Origin: Isoalcanivorax pacificus W11-5
Lineage (GTDB): Bacteria; Pseudomonadota; Gammaproteobacteria; Pseudomonadales; Alcanivoracaceae
Length of the DNA stretch: 64,000 nucleotides
Assembly (NCBI RefSeq): GCF_000299335.2
Contig: NZ_CP004387.1
Span: 310,001 to 374,000, forward strand
Direction of reading: 5' to 3'
The notes beneath the pieces are model-generated. The model saw nothing but the letters and a program-made list of their open reading frames with translations, did no database searches and was not told where the DNA came from. Positions 35,957 through 54,188 of the stretch are shown in pieces. A program made the translations under genes and the position numbers. Every line of letters starts with the position of its first letter. Position 1 is the stretch's first letter.

Positions 35957-38575
35957 TCAGAACAGGTCTTCCGGCAGCACCTGCTCTTCCGGCCCGTCAT
36001 AGCCTGGCACGCTCAGGCTGTCATCCATCTCCGGCACGTTCTCACTGCGGAAGTACTCGAAGATGGCCTTGTCGTCACCCGGGCGGGCGCGCAGGCCGTT
36101 GTCGGGATTGATGCGCGCGGAGACGATGCCCGGCGGTTGTGGCAGCAGGGCCTCCGGCACTTCCGGCAGTGCCTCGCGCATGAAATCGATCCAGATCGGC
36201 AACGCCACGCGGCCGCCGTATTCACCGTTGCCGAGTGTGGCCGGGTTGTCGAAGCCGACCCAGGTGATCGCCACCAGGCCGCCCGGTGTGTAGCCGGAGA
36301 ACCAGGCGTCGATGTGGTCGTTGGTGGAGCCGGTCTTGCCGGCCAGGTCCGGGCGCTCCAGGGCGCGCGCCTGTCCGGCGGTGCCGCGGCGCACGACATC
36401 GCGCAGCATCGAGTCCATCAGCCAGATGGTGCGTGCGTCGACCGCGCGAGGGCGCCAGACCTGCTCCGGTGCCGGTGGAATCATCGGCGCCGACTCATCC
36501 TCCCCGGTGTCCGTGGTGATGGGGGAGGCGATCGCGTCCTCGTCTGACGGCGGAGCGCTGGCGAGCGATGCCGGACTGACATTCACGCCACAGTCTTCCG
36601 GTTCGCACAACACCACCTCGGGGGCCTGCCACAGCAGATTGCCCTCGTTGTCGCGGATGTCGCTGATGAACCAGGCCGGTGCGTAGAAACCACCGTTGGC
36701 AAACACACCATAGCTGCTGGCCATTTCCAGCGGCGTGACGGCGGCGCTGCCGAGTGCCACTGACAGGTCGCGGGCAAAGCGCTGGGTTGGCATGCCGAAA
36801 TCGCCGAGGGTCTTCAGGGTGTTGCCGATGCCGACCTGCTGCAGCAGGCGGATCGAAACCAGGTTGAGCGACCGGTACAGGGCTTCGCGTACGCGGGTTG
36901 GGCCGTAGAAGCGGCTGCTGGCGCCGGTGGGGCGCCAGGCTTCCTCCAGGTTGTCGTCCTGGAACACGATCGGGGCATCATTGAAGATCGTGGCGGGGGT
37001 GATGCCGCGCTCAAGGCCGGCGGCGTAGACAAACGGCTTGAACACCGAGCCGGCCTGGCGCTGGGCCTGCAAGGCGCGGTTGTAGTTGGACAGCGAGAAG
37101 CTGTAGCCGCCTTGCAGGGCGCGGATGGCGCCGTTGGCCGGGTCGATGGCCACCAGCGCCGCCTGGGCCGCCGGGATCTGCGCCAGGCGCCAGACCGGCT
37201 CATCGTGCTCGCCACGGACCGGGCGCAGGCGCACGATGTCGCCGGGGCTGACCACCTCGGCGGGTTTGGTCGGCGCACTCCCGACCACGCTGGGGTTGAT
37301 ATAGGGTTTGGCCCATTGCATCTGTGCCCAGGGCAACTCGGCCAGCCGGCCGTTGAGCAGCACCAGGCGGACACGGTCAGTGTGTACGTCGGCCACCAGG
37401 GCCGGTTCCAGTTCGCCGATGCGCTGGTAGCCCCGCAGGGCTTTGGTCCATTCCACGATACTGGCCGGGATGCCGCGCAGATCGAGCCGCTGCGGGGCGC
37501 TGTCCTCGCTGTCGCTGGCGGGCTGGCTGGCTTCCGCTTCACTGGCGCTCTGCACGGCGGTGTCGGTGGGCAGGGGAGGCAGCTCGCTGATGTCCACGCG
37601 GGCTTCCGGGCCGCGCCAGCCATGCCGTTCGTCGTACACATGCAGGCCATGGCGCAGGCTGCTGACGGCGGCCTGCTGCATGGTGCTGTCGAGGGTGGTG
37701 GTGACGCGGATGCCGTCGGTATAGATGCGCGGGCCGAGCAGTGCCAGTGCTTCCTGGCGGGCCATTTCGGCGATATAGGAGCCTTCCACCGCCAGGCTGG
37801 CACTGTGCTGACGGGCGGTAATCGGCGCCGACACCGCCAGATCGTACTCTTCCTGGCTGATGCGGCCGCGTTCGAGCATGCGTTCCAGAATCCAGTTGCG
37901 CCGGGTCAGGGCGCGCTGCGGATTGCTGAGCGGGTTGTAGGCCGAGGGTGCCTTGGGCAGGCCGGCGATCATCGCCAGTTGCGCCAGGTTCAGGTCGTTC
38001 AGGGGCTTGCCGTAGTACACCTGGGCGGCGGCCTCGATGCCGTAGGCGCGGCGGCCGAGGAAGATCTTGTTGACGTACAGTTCGAAGATGTCTTCTTTGG
38101 TCAGGATGTTCTCGATCTGCAGGGCCAGGACTATCTCGTTGAATTTGCGCAGGAAAGTCTGGTCCTGACTGAGGAAGAAGTTGCGCGCCACCTGCATGGT
38201 GATGGTGGAGCCGCCGGAGCGTATCTCGCGGTAGCGCACCAGTTCGCTGGCGGCACGCGTCAGGCCCTTGAGGTCAACGCCGTTGTGACGGAAGAAGCGT
38301 TCGTCTTCGGCAGAGGTCAGGGCCTGGATGAAATCCTGCGGGATCTGCTCGAACTTGATCGGGGTGCGGCGCTGTTCACCGTATTCACCGATCAGGTCGC
38401 CTTCGCGGGAATAGATGCGCAGCGGGATCTGGAAGGTGATCTCACGCAGTTGCGACGCCGGAGGCAGGTGCGGGCCGAGGTAAAGAAAGCTGGCTGACAG
38501 GATCATGGCGACGCCGCTGGCGGCGACCAGGATGGCGGCCAGCAGAAGGCGAAACCAGGTTTTTGTTAACAGCAT
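35957..38575 (-). CDS. mrcA: Penicillin-binding protein 1A
   Basis: Bifunctional peptidoglycan synthase, 872 residues. An N-terminal membrane anchor (about 8-30) is followed by a GT51 glycosyltransferase domain (EDERFFRHNGVD, GGSTITMQVARN, KIFLGRRAYGIEAAA) and a linker/OB-type region. The transpeptidase domain has SVFK (nucleophile Ser), SLN and KTGS motifs. Two low-complexity insertions enriched in Ser/Glu/Pro/Ala are present (near residues 335-360 and 680-720). Divergent from pilM, as in Pseudomonas (ponA-pilMNOPQ). Confidence 0.96.
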   Translation of the reverse strand: MLLTKTWFRLLLAAILVAASGVAMILSASFLYLGPHLPPASQLREITFQIPLRIYSREGDLIGEYGEQRRTPIKFEQIPQDFIQALTSAEDERFFRHNGVDLKGLTRAASELVRYREIRSGGSTITMQVARNFFLSQDQTFLRKFNEIVLALQIENILTKEDIFELYVNKIFLGRRAYGIEAAAQVYYGKPLNDLNLAQLAMIAGLPKAPSAYNPLSNPQRALTRRNWILERMLERGRISQEEYDLAVSAPITARQHSASLAVEGSYIAEMARQEALALLGPRIYTDGIRVTTTLDSTMQQAAVSSLRHGLHVYDERHGWRGPEARVDISELPPLPTDTAVQSASEAEASQPASDSEDSAPQRLDLRGIPASIVEWTKALRGYQRIGELEPALVADVHTDRVRLVLLNGRLAELPWAQMQWAKPYINPSVVGSAPTKPAEVVSPGDIVRLRPVRGEHDEPVWRLAQIPAAQAALVAIDPANGAIRALQGGYSFSLSNYNRALQAQRQAGSVFKPFVYAAGLERGITPATIFNDAPIVFQDDNLEEAWRPTGASSRFYGPTRVREALYRSLNLVSIRLLQQVGIGNTLKTLGDFGMPTQRFARDLSVALGSAAVTPLEMASSYGVFANGGFYAPAWFISDIRDNEGNLLWQAPEVVLCEPEDCGVNVSPASLASAPPSDEDAIASPITTDTGEDESAPMIPPAPEQVWRPRAVDARTIWLMDSMLRDVVRRGTAGQARALERPDLAGKTGSTNDHIDAWFSGYTPGGLVAITWVGFDNPATLGNGEYGGRVALPIWIDFMREALPEVPEALLPQPPGIVSARINPDNGLRARPGDDKAIFEYFRSENVPEMDDSLSVPGYDGPEEQVLPEDLF

Positions 38576-38657
38576 GGCAACTCGGGCAGGCTAAGATGGA
38601 AGTCTTAGGAGAAAGGTAGGACTCTTCTCCGTGAAGCGCGTCATTATACGCGGTAAT

Positions 38658-38678
38658 GGTTGTTGTGATCTAACAACC
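38658..38678. repeat. Short inverted repeat in mrcA/pilM intergenic region
   Basis: GGTTGTT and AACAACC around a 7-base centre, in an AT-rich 205-bp divergent region. A regulator site is possible; no known consensus recognised. Confidence 0.35.
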
Positions 38679-38762
38679 TTTCTGTTATTACTTGTTCCTA
38701 AAGTGGTTAAGCATAAAACCATCGTAACTATATCTTTCTGCTGGGAAAAACCTCAATAATAA

Positions 38763-40410
<1,648 letters not shown>

Positions 40411-40414
<4 letters not shown>

Positions 40415-41094
40415 AAGCCTCCGAACTGAAGAACATCGACATCCAGGAGCTGTTTGAAAAACTGCAGAACCTGGACATGGAGAACATTGGCTCCTGGCCG
40501 ACGCCGGTCAAGATCGGCGCTGCGGTCGTTGTGTTCCTGCTGGTGGTGGTGCTGGGGTATGTCTTCAGCATTACCTCGCTCAATGATCAGCTGGCGCGTG
40601 CGCAGACCGAGGAAACCACATTGATGTCGCAGCTGGAATCCAAGGCCCACCGCGCGCACAACCTGGGCCAGTACCGTGAGCAACTGGCGGAAATGGAAGA
40701 AACCTTTGGCAGCCTGCTGCAACAGTTGCCACGGGAAACCGAAGTGCCGGGCCTGCTGGAAGATATCACCCACACCGGGCTGGGCAGTGGCCTGGAGTTC
40801 GACAAGATCGAGCTGGACAAGGAGTCCCAGCAGGAGTTCTACGCCGAGTTGCCCATCCAGATCACCGTGCGTGGCGATTATCACGGCATGGGAGCGTTTG
40901 TCAGCGGTGTGGCGGCATTGCCCCGTATCGTGACGCTGCACGATTTCGAGCTGTCCTCGCCGGAGCGCCGTTCCCGGGGCGGCACCGCCGAAGCCGCGAA
41001 CCTGCTGACCATGAACATCACGGCCAAAACCTACCGTTATGCCACCCGTCCGGCGCCCGAGCCGCCGGCACGGCGTAACACGCGGCGGCGCTGA
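40411..41094 (+). CDS. pilO: Type IV pilus assembly protein PilO
   Basis: Partner of PilN in the periplasmic alignment complex. 227 residues: a cytoplasmic start, a transmembrane helix (about 30-52, VKIGAAVVVFLLVVVLGYVF), coiled coil, and a C-terminal ferredoxin-like domain with the GDYHGMGAFVSGVAALPRIV segment. The C-terminal tail is Arg/Pro-rich. Confidence 0.95.
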
Positions 41095-41104
41095 GGAGGG
41101 GATG

Positions 41105-41644
41105 ATGAAAAAAATACTCATGACCCTGCGCCCCGTGTTGTTGATTGCGCCGGCGCTGCTGGGCCTGGCCGGTTGCAGTGACTCGGCCAACCTGTCCGAG
41201 CTGGATGCCCGCATCGCCGAGATCAAGGCGCGGCCGCGTGGCCGCATCGAGCCGCCGCCGGAGTTCAAGCCGATCGCGACGTTCTCTTATGGGGCGCATC
41301 AGTTGCGTGCGCCGTTTACGCCGCCGGTGGAAGAAGTCCCGACGGATGTGCCCCAGGGCCGTAAAGTGGAACCGGATCTCACCCGCCCACGGGAATATCT
41401 GGAAGGCTATACCCTGGATGCGCTGCGCATGGTCGGCACCATCAACCGGCCGGGTGAGCCGCTGCAGGCACTGGTGCTGGACCCGACCGGGGCCGTCAAT
41501 CGCGTCCGTGTGGGCAGTTATATGGGCCGGAATTTCGGGCGTGTCACGGAAGTGAATGAGACACGGGTCAGTCTGATGGAAATCGTACCGGACGGGCATG
41601 ATGGCTGGGTCGAAAGACCGCGTGCCGTCACGCTGTCTGAATAA
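41105..41644 (+). CDS. pilP: Type IV pilus lipoprotein PilP
   Basis: Inner-membrane lipoprotein linking PilNO to the PilQ secretin. 179 residues; lipobox LLGLAGC, a disordered Pro-rich stretch, and a C-terminal beta-sandwich ending near VSLMEIVPDGHDGWVERP. I use the second of two adjacent ATGs (41102, 41105) because AGGAGG at 41094-41099 is 5 nt from it and only 2 nt from the first. Confidence 0.93.
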   Translation: MKKILMTLRPVLLIAPALLGLAGCSDSANLSELDARIAEIKARPRGRIEPPPEFKPIATFSYGAHQLRAPFTPPVEEVPTDVPQGRKVEPDLTRPREYLEGYTLDALRMVGTINRPGEPLQALVLDPTGAVNRVRVGSYMGRNFGRVTEVNETRVSLMEIVPDGHDGWVERPRAVTLSE

Positions 41645-41663
41645 GCTGCTGGGGATACCGGTA

Positions 41664-43769
41664 ATGAAAAGCATGCGCGAGACAATAACAATGCGGAAAT
41701 GGGTCGGGGCTCTGCTGGTCGCTGTGGCGGGTACGCTGGCGGGTCAGGCGGCCCTGGCATCCACGCTGCAGTCGCTCAATTATGCGTCGCTGCCCGGCAA
41801 CAAGCTGGAAGTGCGGCTGGGATTTGACCAGTCACCGCCAGATGTTCGCAGCTACAGTATCGAGAAGCCGGCCCGTATTGCCCTGGACCTGGTGGGGGCC
41901 ACCAATGGTCTGGAGGGCCGCAACCACAATCTGGGCACGGGAAATGCCCGCAGCGTCACGGTGGTGGAAGCGAAAGACCGGACGCGGCTGATCGTCAACC
42001 TGGCGCAACTGACCGGTTATGACACGCGCGTGGAAGGCAATGAGCTGGTGCTCACGCTGGGTGTGGACAGCCAGACAGCGAATGTCTTCGAACCGGGCGT
42101 CGATGAGCAACAGGCCCCGGCAGGCCGTGGCAACCAGGTCAACCAGATTGATTTCCGCCGGGGTGAAACGGGCGAAGGCCGTATTGTCATCAACCTGTCC
42201 AACCCGTCGATTCCGGTGGACGTGCGCGAAGAGCGCGGCCGCATCCAGGTGCGCTTCGTGGGCGCGGCGATTCCTGAAGCGTTGCGCCGCCGTCTGGACG
42301 TGACCGATTTCGCCACTCCGGTGCGCTATGTGGATGCCAGCATGGACGGCGAGACCGGCGTGGTGTCCATCGAGCCGACCGGCAACTGGGAATACCTCGC
42401 GTATCAGGCCGACGGCGAATTCAGTATCAATGTGAAGCCGGTGACGGAAGCGGAAGAGTCGCGCCGTCGCCGCGATGCGTTCGAATACACGGGTGAGAAG
42501 CTGTCGCTGAATTTCCAGGACATTGAAGTGCGTTCGGTGCTGCAATTGATTGCTGATTTTACCAGCATGAACCTGGTCGCGTCGGACACGGTGTCCGGCC
42601 GCATTACCCTGCGCCTGCAGAACGTACCCTGGGACCAGGCGTTGGCCCTGATTCTTAAAACCAAAGGGCTGGATAAGCGCCAGGTCGGTAATGTGCTGCT
42701 GGTGGCGCCGGCGGACGAGATTGCTGCGCGTGAGCAACTGGAGCTGGAAAGTCAGGCACAGATTGAATCGCTGGCACCATTGCGTACGGAGTATGTGCGG
42801 GTCAATTACGCACGCGCCATGGATCTGCAGTCACTGATCAAGGGAGAGGGCTCCCTGTTGTCCAGCCGTGGCTCGGTGACGGTGGACGAGCGCACGAACA
42901 CCCTGATCATCCAGGATACGGCACGCAAGCTGGAGGATATCCACGAAGTGATTAACAGACTGGATGTGGCAGTCCAGCAGGTGTTGATTGAAGCGCGCGT
43001 GGTCGTGGCGACTTCTGATTTGACCGACGAGTTGGGTATTCGCTGGGGCGGGCTGGCGTTCCAGGGAGACAAGCTGGCAGAAGACGGTCGTTCCATGGTG
43101 TTCAGCGGTGGCGCCACCAATATTCTTAACTTTGGTGTTGGTGTGCTGAATGGCGATGACATTGAGGTCGAGTCGCCGGACGACATGGTGGTGGATCTCG
43201 GCTCCTCAGACAGTCGTGCAACCCGTTTTTCACTTGGCTTTGTTGATATCAATTCGGGAATACTTGAGCTTGAGCTGTCTGCGCTGGCTGCAGAAGGGCA
43301 AGGTGAAGTGGTGGCCACGCCCAAGGTGCTGACAGCGGACCAGCAGCCCGCCCTGATTGCTGCCGGTACCCAGATCGGTTATCAGGAAGCCTCGTCCAGC
43401 GGTGCAACGGCGGTGTCCTTTGTGAACGCCGAACTTCGTCTGGAAGCGACACCACGCATCACACCCGATGGCCGCATCATCATGGACCTGAAGATCAACA
43501 ATGACTCCGTGGGCAGCGTCATCGCCGGCATTCCCAGCATCAATACCAACCGTGTAGAGACCACGGTGCTGGTGAATGATGGCGAAACCGTGGTGCTTGG
43601 TGGTATTTTCCAGCAGGAGAAACGGGAAGGCGTGGAGAAGACCCCGTTCCTGGGTGATCTGCCGTGGATTGGCCGCCTGTTCAGACGCGAATTCAAGAGC
43701 GATGACAAGCAGGAACTGCTGATCTTCATTACCCCGCGCCTGCTGAAAGACACCTACGCGGGTAAATAA
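41664..43769 (+). CDS. pilQ: Type IV pilus secretin PilQ
   Basis: Outer-membrane secretin channel for the pilus, 701 residues. Signal peptide (to about residue 33, QAALAS), two AMIN domains, an STN/N0 domain (LSLNFQDIEVRSVLQLIADF), an N1 domain (about 370-450) and a C-terminal secretin domain (VLIEARVVVAT, then EVVATPKVLTADQQPA and NDGETVVLGGIFQ). Start ATG at 41664 has GGGGAT upstream; a longer frame overlaps pilP. Aromatic kinase gene aroK follows 9 bp later. Confidence 0.96.
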   Translation: MKSMRETITMRKWVGALLVAVAGTLAGQAALASTLQSLNYASLPGNKLEVRLGFDQSPPDVRSYSIEKPARIALDLVGATNGLEGRNHNLGTGNARSVTVVEAKDRTRLIVNLAQLTGYDTRVEGNELVLTLGVDSQTANVFEPGVDEQQAPAGRGNQVNQIDFRRGETGEGRIVINLSNPSIPVDVREERGRIQVRFVGAAIPEALRRRLDVTDFATPVRYVDASMDGETGVVSIEPTGNWEYLAYQADGEFSINVKPVTEAEESRRRRDAFEYTGEKLSLNFQDIEVRSVLQLIADFTSMNLVASDTVSGRITLRLQNVPWDQALALILKTKGLDKRQVGNVLLVAPADEIAAREQLELESQAQIESLAPLRTEYVRVNYARAMDLQSLIKGEGSLLSSRGSVTVDERTNTLIIQDTARKLEDIHEVINRLDVAVQQVLIEARVVVATSDLTDELGIRWGGLAFQGDKLAEDGRSMVFSGGATNILNFGVGVLNGDDIEVESPDDMVVDLGSSDSRATRFSLGFVDINSGILELELSALAAEGQGEVVATPKVLTADQQPALIAAGTQIGYQEASSSGATAVSFVNAELRLEATPRITPDGRIIMDLKINNDSVGSVIAGIPSINTNRVETTVLVNDGETVVLGGIFQQEKREGVEKTPFLGDLPWIGRLFRREFKSDDKQELLIFITPRLLKDTYAGK

Positions 43770-43778
43770 CAGGACCTG

Positions 43779-44306
43779 ATGAGCACGACGCTGCCTCCGA
43801 TCTATCTGGTGGGCCCCATGGGTGCCGGCAAAAGCACCCTGGGGCGGTATCTGGGGCAGCAGCTCGGGCGCCCGTTCCACGATTCCGACAAGGTGATCGT
43901 GGACCGTACCGGCGCCGACATTCCCTGGATCTTCGACATGGAAGGCGAGGAAGGCTTTCGTCGCCGTGAAGAGGAAATCATCGAAGAACTGACCCGCCTG
44001 CCGGAGATCGTCATGGCCACCGGCGGCGGCGCCGTGCTGCGCGAGGCCAATCGCCGCCATCTGCATGAGCGTGGTGTGGTGTTCTATCTGTGGACGCCCG
44101 TGGAAGTGCAACTGGCCCGCACCCGTCACGATCGCAACCGGCCATTGCTGCAGACTGCCGACCCGGAACGGGTGTTGCGCGAACTGATGGCAGTGCGCGA
44201 CCCGCTGTACCGCGAAGTGGCCCACCACATTATCCCGACCGCCTCCGGCAACCTGCGCAAGGTCGCGGACTTGGTACTTGATCGCCTGCACGAACACGAG
44301 GCCTGA
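43779..44306 (+). CDS. aroK: Shikimate kinase
   Basis: Phosphorylates shikimate in chorismate synthesis. 175 residues with Walker A GPMGAGKSTLG, shikimate-binding DSDKVIVDRTG, GGGAVLR and the Arg-containing lid NRPLLQTADP. Follows pilQ and precedes aroB, the conserved order. Confidence 0.97.
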   Translation: MSTTLPPIYLVGPMGAGKSTLGRYLGQQLGRPFHDSDKVIVDRTGADIPWIFDMEGEEGFRRREEEIIEELTRLPEIVMATGGGAVLREANRRHLHERGVVFYLWTPVEVQLARTRHDRNRPLLQTADPERVLRELMAVRDPLYREVAHHIIPTASGNLRKVADLVLDRLHEHEA

Positions 44307-44369
44307 TACCGCCGCAGCGCTTCCATCCTCCCGGCGCGCACCGGATAATGCGGGCTTGCAGGAGGAATT

Positions 44370-45452
44370 ATGCACACGCTTGATGTCGCGCTCGGTGCGC
44401 GCAGTTACCCCATCTACATTGGCCAGGGCCTGCTCGGCCAGGACCTGTTACGCCGGCATGTTCGCGCCAGTCAGGCGCTGATTGTCACCAACGAGACCAT
44501 TGCGCCGCTCTATCTGGACAAGGCGAAAGCCAGCCTGGGTGATCTGGCACAGGTGGATACCCTGGTTCTCCCCGACGGCGAGCAGTACAAGACGCTGGCC
44601 ACGCTGGAGAAGATTTTCGATGCGCTCCTGGCAAACCGGCACAGCCGCACCACCACGCTGATTGCCCTCGGTGGCGGCGTGGTCGGTGACATGGTTGGCT
44701 TTGCTGCCGCCAGTTATCAGCGTGGCGTGGACTTCCTGCAGGTGCCGACCACACTGCTGGCCCAGGTGGATTCCTCCGTGGGCGGCAAGACCGCCGTCAA
44801 CCATCCGCGCGGCAAGAACATGATCGGTGCGTTCCATCAGCCGCGTGCGGTGCTGATCGATACCACGGTCCTGGATACGCTGCCGCCGCGCGAGCTCAGT
44901 GCAGGCCTTGCCGAAGTGATCAAATACGGCCTGATTCGCGATGCGGACTTTTATCGCTGGCTTGAGGTCAACATGGCAGGGTTGATGCAGCGCGAGCCGG
45001 CGCTGCTCGCCGAAGCGATTCTGCGAAGCTGCCGCAACAAGGCCGAGGTGGTGGCCGAGGACGAAACCGAGCAGGGCAACCGCGCACTGCTGAATCTCGG
45101 GCATACCTTTGGTCATGCCATCGAGACGGCCACCGGTTACCGTGACTGGCTGCACGGCGAAGCCGTTGGTGCCGGGACTATGATGGCCGCGCAGCTTTCC
45201 GCCGACCTGGGGTGGATCAGCCAGGCGGATGTCGCGCGTATCGGCGCTCTGACCCGCGCTGCCGGGCTGCCGGTGGCGCCGCCACCGGGCATGACGGCGG
45301 AGCAGTTTCGCAGCCTGATGGCACTGGACAAGAAAGTCATGGATGGCCGCCTGCGCCTGGTGCTGCTGAAAGCGATCGGCGAGGCGGTGGTTACTGATCA
45401 ATTCGATATGCAGGTGCTCACCCGCCTGCTGGAGAAGATGTGTCAGCACTGA
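44370..45452 (+). CDS. aroB: 3-dehydroquinate synthase
   Basis: NAD-dependent cyclisation of DAHP to 3-dehydroquinate. 360 residues with [16 protein letters not shown] (NAD-binding), the zinc ligands in [10 protein letters not shown] and GHTFGHAIE, and the catalytic Lys/His region [19 protein letters not shown]. The ribosome site AGGAGG is ideal. Its 3' end overlaps the next gene by 13 bp. Confidence 0.98.
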   Translation: MHTLDVALGARSYPIYIGQGLLGQDLLRRHVRASQALIVTNETIAPLYLDKAKASLGDLAQVDTLVLPDGEQYKTLATLEKIFDALLANRHSRTTTLIALGGGVVGDMVGFAAASYQRGVDFLQVPTTLLAQVDSSVGGKTAVNHPRGKNMIGAFHQPRAVLIDTTVLDTLPPRELSAGLAEVIKYGLIRDADFYRWLEVNMAGLMQREPALLAEAILRSCRNKAEVVAEDETEQGNRALLNLGHTFGHAIETATGYRDWLHGEAVGAGTMMAAQLSADLGWISQADVARIGALTRAAGLPVAPPPGMTAEQFRSLMALDKKVMDGRLRLVLLKAIGEAVVTDQFDMQVLTRLLEKMCQH

Positions 45453-46786
45453 ATCGGGAACAACCGTTTTACCGTGGCGCCGGCCGACTGGAGGCGCTGG
45501 ATATCCTGTGTGACGCCGGCCTGAGGGGCGGCTTTGTACTGCTGACCGGGGAGGCCGGGGCCGGTGTGTCCCGTCTGCTCGGTGAAGCCGCCATGACGCT
45601 GGTGGACAGCGCCGCCGTGGTGCGTGTCGACGGCGCCGAAACACCCAGCCGCAATGTACTGATGCGCGCCCTGCTGAGTTACTTCGGCGTCGGCAAGGAA
45701 GATTTCGCCTCGACCCTGGAGCGGGCCCTGGCCAGCGAGCCGTTGGTGCTGGTCATTGATAACGCCGACGCCATGGGCGATGAAGCCATCGCCACACTGG
45801 GCGTGTTGCGCGAGCGCCTGGGTCCTCGCTTCGCGATCCTGCTGGGCGGCCTGCCGGACACAGAAGGGCGTGTGGCCAGCGCGGCACTGACGCCCACGGA
45901 TCATGTCGATCTGGCACCGCTGACGGCACAGGAATGCGCCGATTTCCTGGCCTATGTGACCGGTGAGGAACTGGACGACGACGATGCCGAGGCTCGCCAG
46001 GCCAGCAGTGGCGGCTGGCCCGGTGCCCTGTTGGCAGAGGCGCCCCCGCCGGTGCTGCCCGTCTCGCGCATGGCCGGTTTTCGGGTGCCCTGGAAGCATC
46101 TCGCGGCTGTTGGCGGGCTGCTGCTGGTGATCCTGATCTTCTGGCCGCGGGATGACGAGCCGATGGAAACCGTCCGCAGCCTGGATCTGCCGCCGCGTCA
46201 GGTCGCGGAAACCGTGACGGCCTCGCCGCGTGAAACGGCCCCCGCTGAACAGCCAGCCGCGTCACCGCGTCCGGCGCCGGCCCCGGAGGCGCCAGCACCG
46301 GAGCGTCCCGTCGCGGATATCGCCACACCCGCCGCCGAACCTGATGAGGCTGCGCCAGCGCCCGAGCCGCGCGAACCGGTGCGCGCCAATCCGCCTCCGG
46401 CGGCACCGAGGCCTGCGCCGGAGCCGGCAGCGCCCAGTGTGGTGCGTGCCGAGAGTGGCCCGACGCTCACCGGGCTGGATGCTGAACTGGGTTACCGCCG
46501 CGAAGACTGGTTGCTGTCCGCACCCACGGACCAGTGGATGCTGCAGGTCACCCTGGCTACGACCGAAGACGCTGCCCGGGCGCTCTCCGAGCAGCTTGGT
46601 GCCGGCAAGAGTGCCTATTACCGGGCCAGCCGCAACAGCCGCAGTGTCTACATCGTGCTGTCTGGCCCCTACGCTGATCGCGCTGCCGCCGTGGCAGGGC
46701 GTCAGTCCCTGCCCCCGGCGCTGGCTGCCGCCGGGCCCTTCCCCCGGGAGCTGGCTGCCATCCAGCAGGAACTGCGCGGCAACTGA
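45440..46786 (+). CDS. SPOR-domain AAA-like membrane protein (DamX-like)
   Basis: The 448-residue protein has an N-terminal nucleotide-binding-like domain (Walker A-like [14 protein letters not shown]; Walker B-like [11 protein letters not shown]), as in GspA/DamX relatives. One membrane helix (about 213-234, [16 protein letters not shown]) is followed by a long Pro/Ala/Glu-rich linker and a C-terminal SPOR domain (about 345-445) for septal peptidoglycan. DamX affects cell division and bile resistance. The gene follows aroB, exactly where damX lies in enterics. The GTG start overlaps aroB by 13 bp, with GGAGAAG upstream. Confidence 0.85.
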   Translation: MSALNREQPFYRGAGRLEALDILCDAGLRGGFVLLTGEAGAGVSRLLGEAAMTLVDSAAVVRVDGAETPSRNVLMRALLSYFGVGKEDFASTLERALASEPLVLVIDNADAMGDEAIATLGVLRERLGPRFAILLGGLPDTEGRVASAALTPTDHVDLAPLTAQECADFLAYVTGEELDDDDAEARQASSGGWPGALLAEAPPPVLPVSRMAGFRVPWKHLAAVGGLLLVILIFWPRDDEPMETVRSLDLPPRQVAETVTASPRETAPAEQPAASPRPAPAPEAPAPERPVADIATPAAEPDEAAPAPEPREPVRANPPPAAPRPAPEPAAPSVVRAESGPTLTGLDAELGYRREDWLLSAPTDQWMLQVTLATTEDAARALSEQLGAGKSAYYRASRNSRSVYIVLSGPYADRAAAVAGRQSLPPALAAAGPFPRELAAIQQELRGN

Positions 46787-46984
46787 CCTGCCGTCCGTCG
46801 GATCATTATCGAGGCCTGACGGGCTGGTCTGAACCTTGCACTATCCCCTCTGGCATCGCCGGGCTGTCTGACACCCGCCGGGCCAGTGCTTGACAGCGAC
46901 CGGGGAGATGGCCGCAAGATGCGCCATGATCCGGGCATTTCCGGCCGTTTCAGAGGGAGCGGACGGGGCGGACACCGGTGTCAT

Positions 46985-47013
46985 TTGTCCGCTACTGGCC
47001 CAGTGTGTAAAAT
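46985..47013 (+). promoter_or_regulatory. Sigma70-type promoter of gltB
   Basis: TTGTCC, 17-bp spacer, TAAAAT; start near 47020 and an 80-nt leader to the ATG. The 46787-47095 gap contains this promoter and no gene I can support. Confidence 0.6.
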
Positions 47014-47095
47014 GTCCTCCCTTTTTCGCCGTCGCCGCTTGCCGGACGCATTTCGCCTTCTGTAAGTCTCTGAATTTTCAAGAGGAAAGGTTTTG

Positions 47096-53007
<5,912 letters not shown>

Positions 53008-53024
53008 TGACGGATATCTGACGC

Positions 53025-53056
53025 ATAACAAGGCCCGCTCTGGCGGGCCTTGTTAT
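53025..53056 (+). terminator. Rho-independent terminator of gltBD
   Basis: 14-bp stem ATAACAAGGCCCGC / GCGGGCCTTGTTAT, loop TCTG, then ATTT. Strong hairpin with a weak T-tract. Confidence 0.8.
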
Positions 53057-53096
53057 ATTTGGCCCTGAAAAGGGCTTCTGTTGGCAGGGCAGAGCA

Positions 53097-54158
53097 ATGA
53101 CGTTTCCCGCACTCAAGAATGATCGCTTTCTCAAGGCGCTGCTGCGCGAGCCGGTGGACATGACGCCAGTCTGGATGATGCGCCAGGCGGGCCGTTACCT
53201 GCCGGAATACCGCGCCTCGCGGGAAAAGGCCGGCTCCTTCATGGACCTGTGCAAGAACGCCGATTTTGCCTGCGAAGTAACGCTGCAACCGCTGGCGCGC
53301 TACCCGCTGGATGCGGCGATCCTGTTTTCCGACATCCTGACCATTCCCGACGCCATGGGCCTGGGCCTGTATTTCGAGACCGGCGAAGGTCCGCGCTTCC
53401 GCAAGGTCGTGCGCACGGAAGCCGACATCGAGGCACTGCCAGTCCCCGAGGCGGAAAAGGACCTGGATTATGTGATGCGTGCGGTGAGCACCATCCGCCA
53501 CGCCCTCGGTGGCAGCGTGCCGCTGATCGGCTTTTCCGGCAGCCCCTGGACACTGGCCACCTACATGGTGGAAGGCGGCTCCTCAAAAGATTTCCGGCAC
53601 CTGAAGGCGATGGTCTACAGCCAGCCCGAACTGGCGCATCAACTGCTGGACAAACTGGCGCGCTCGGTGACCGATTACCTGAACGCCCAGATTCGTCATG
53701 GTGCACAAGCTGTGCAGATTTTTGATACCTGGGGCGGTGCGTTGTCCGCCGAAGCCTATAAGCATTTCTCGTTGCGCTACATGCAGCAGATTGTTGACGG
53801 CCTGATTCGCGACCAGGACGGCCGCAAGGTGCCGGTGATCCTGTTCACCAAGAACGGTGGCCTGTGGCTGGAAGACATCGCCGCCAGCGGCTGCGATGCG
53901 CTTGGCGTGGACTGGACCATCAACATTGGCCAGGCGCGTCAGCGCGTGGGGGATCGTGTGGCGTTGCAGGGGAACATGGACCCGGCGGTGCTGTACGCGT
54001 CACCGGAGGCGATTCGCGCGGAAGTGAAACGGATCCTGACGGATTTCGGTCCGCACAACGGTCACGTGTTCAACCTGGGGCACGGCATCACGCCGCAGGT
54101 GGATCCGGCCCATGCCGGCGTGTTTATCAACGCGGTGCATGAATTCAGTCAGCGCTGA
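53097..54158 (+). CDS. hemE: Uroporphyrinogen decarboxylase
   Basis: Decarboxylates uroporphyrinogen III to coproporphyrinogen III in haem synthesis. 353 residues with the start signature [29 protein letters not shown] and [17 protein letters not shown]. Its place after gltBD is the Pseudomonas order. Confidence 0.98.
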   Translation: MTFPALKNDRFLKALLREPVDMTPVWMMRQAGRYLPEYRASREKAGSFMDLCKNADFACEVTLQPLARYPLDAAILFSDILTIPDAMGLGLYFETGEGPRFRKVVRTEADIEALPVPEAEKDLDYVMRAVSTIRHALGGSVPLIGFSGSPWTLATYMVEGGSSKDFRHLKAMVYSQPELAHQLLDKLARSVTDYLNAQIRHGAQAVQIFDTWGGALSAEAYKHFSLRYMQQIVDGLIRDQDGRKVPVILFTKNGGLWLEDIAASGCDALGVDWTINIGQARQRVGDRVALQGNMDPAVLYASPEAIRAEVKRILTDFGPHNGHVFNLGHGITPQVDPAHAGVFINAVHEFSQR

Positions 54159-54159
54159 A

Positions 54160-54187
54160 AAAACGGCGCGATCAGTCGCGCCGTTTT
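54160..54187. terminator. Bidirectional terminator between hemE and ADC-like gene
   Basis: 12-bp stem AAAACGGCGCGA / TCGCGCCGTTTT with a 4-base loop. It abuts both convergent stop codons, serving hemE (plus) and the gene at 54189-54836 (minus). Confidence 0.88.
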
Positions 54188-54188
54188 C

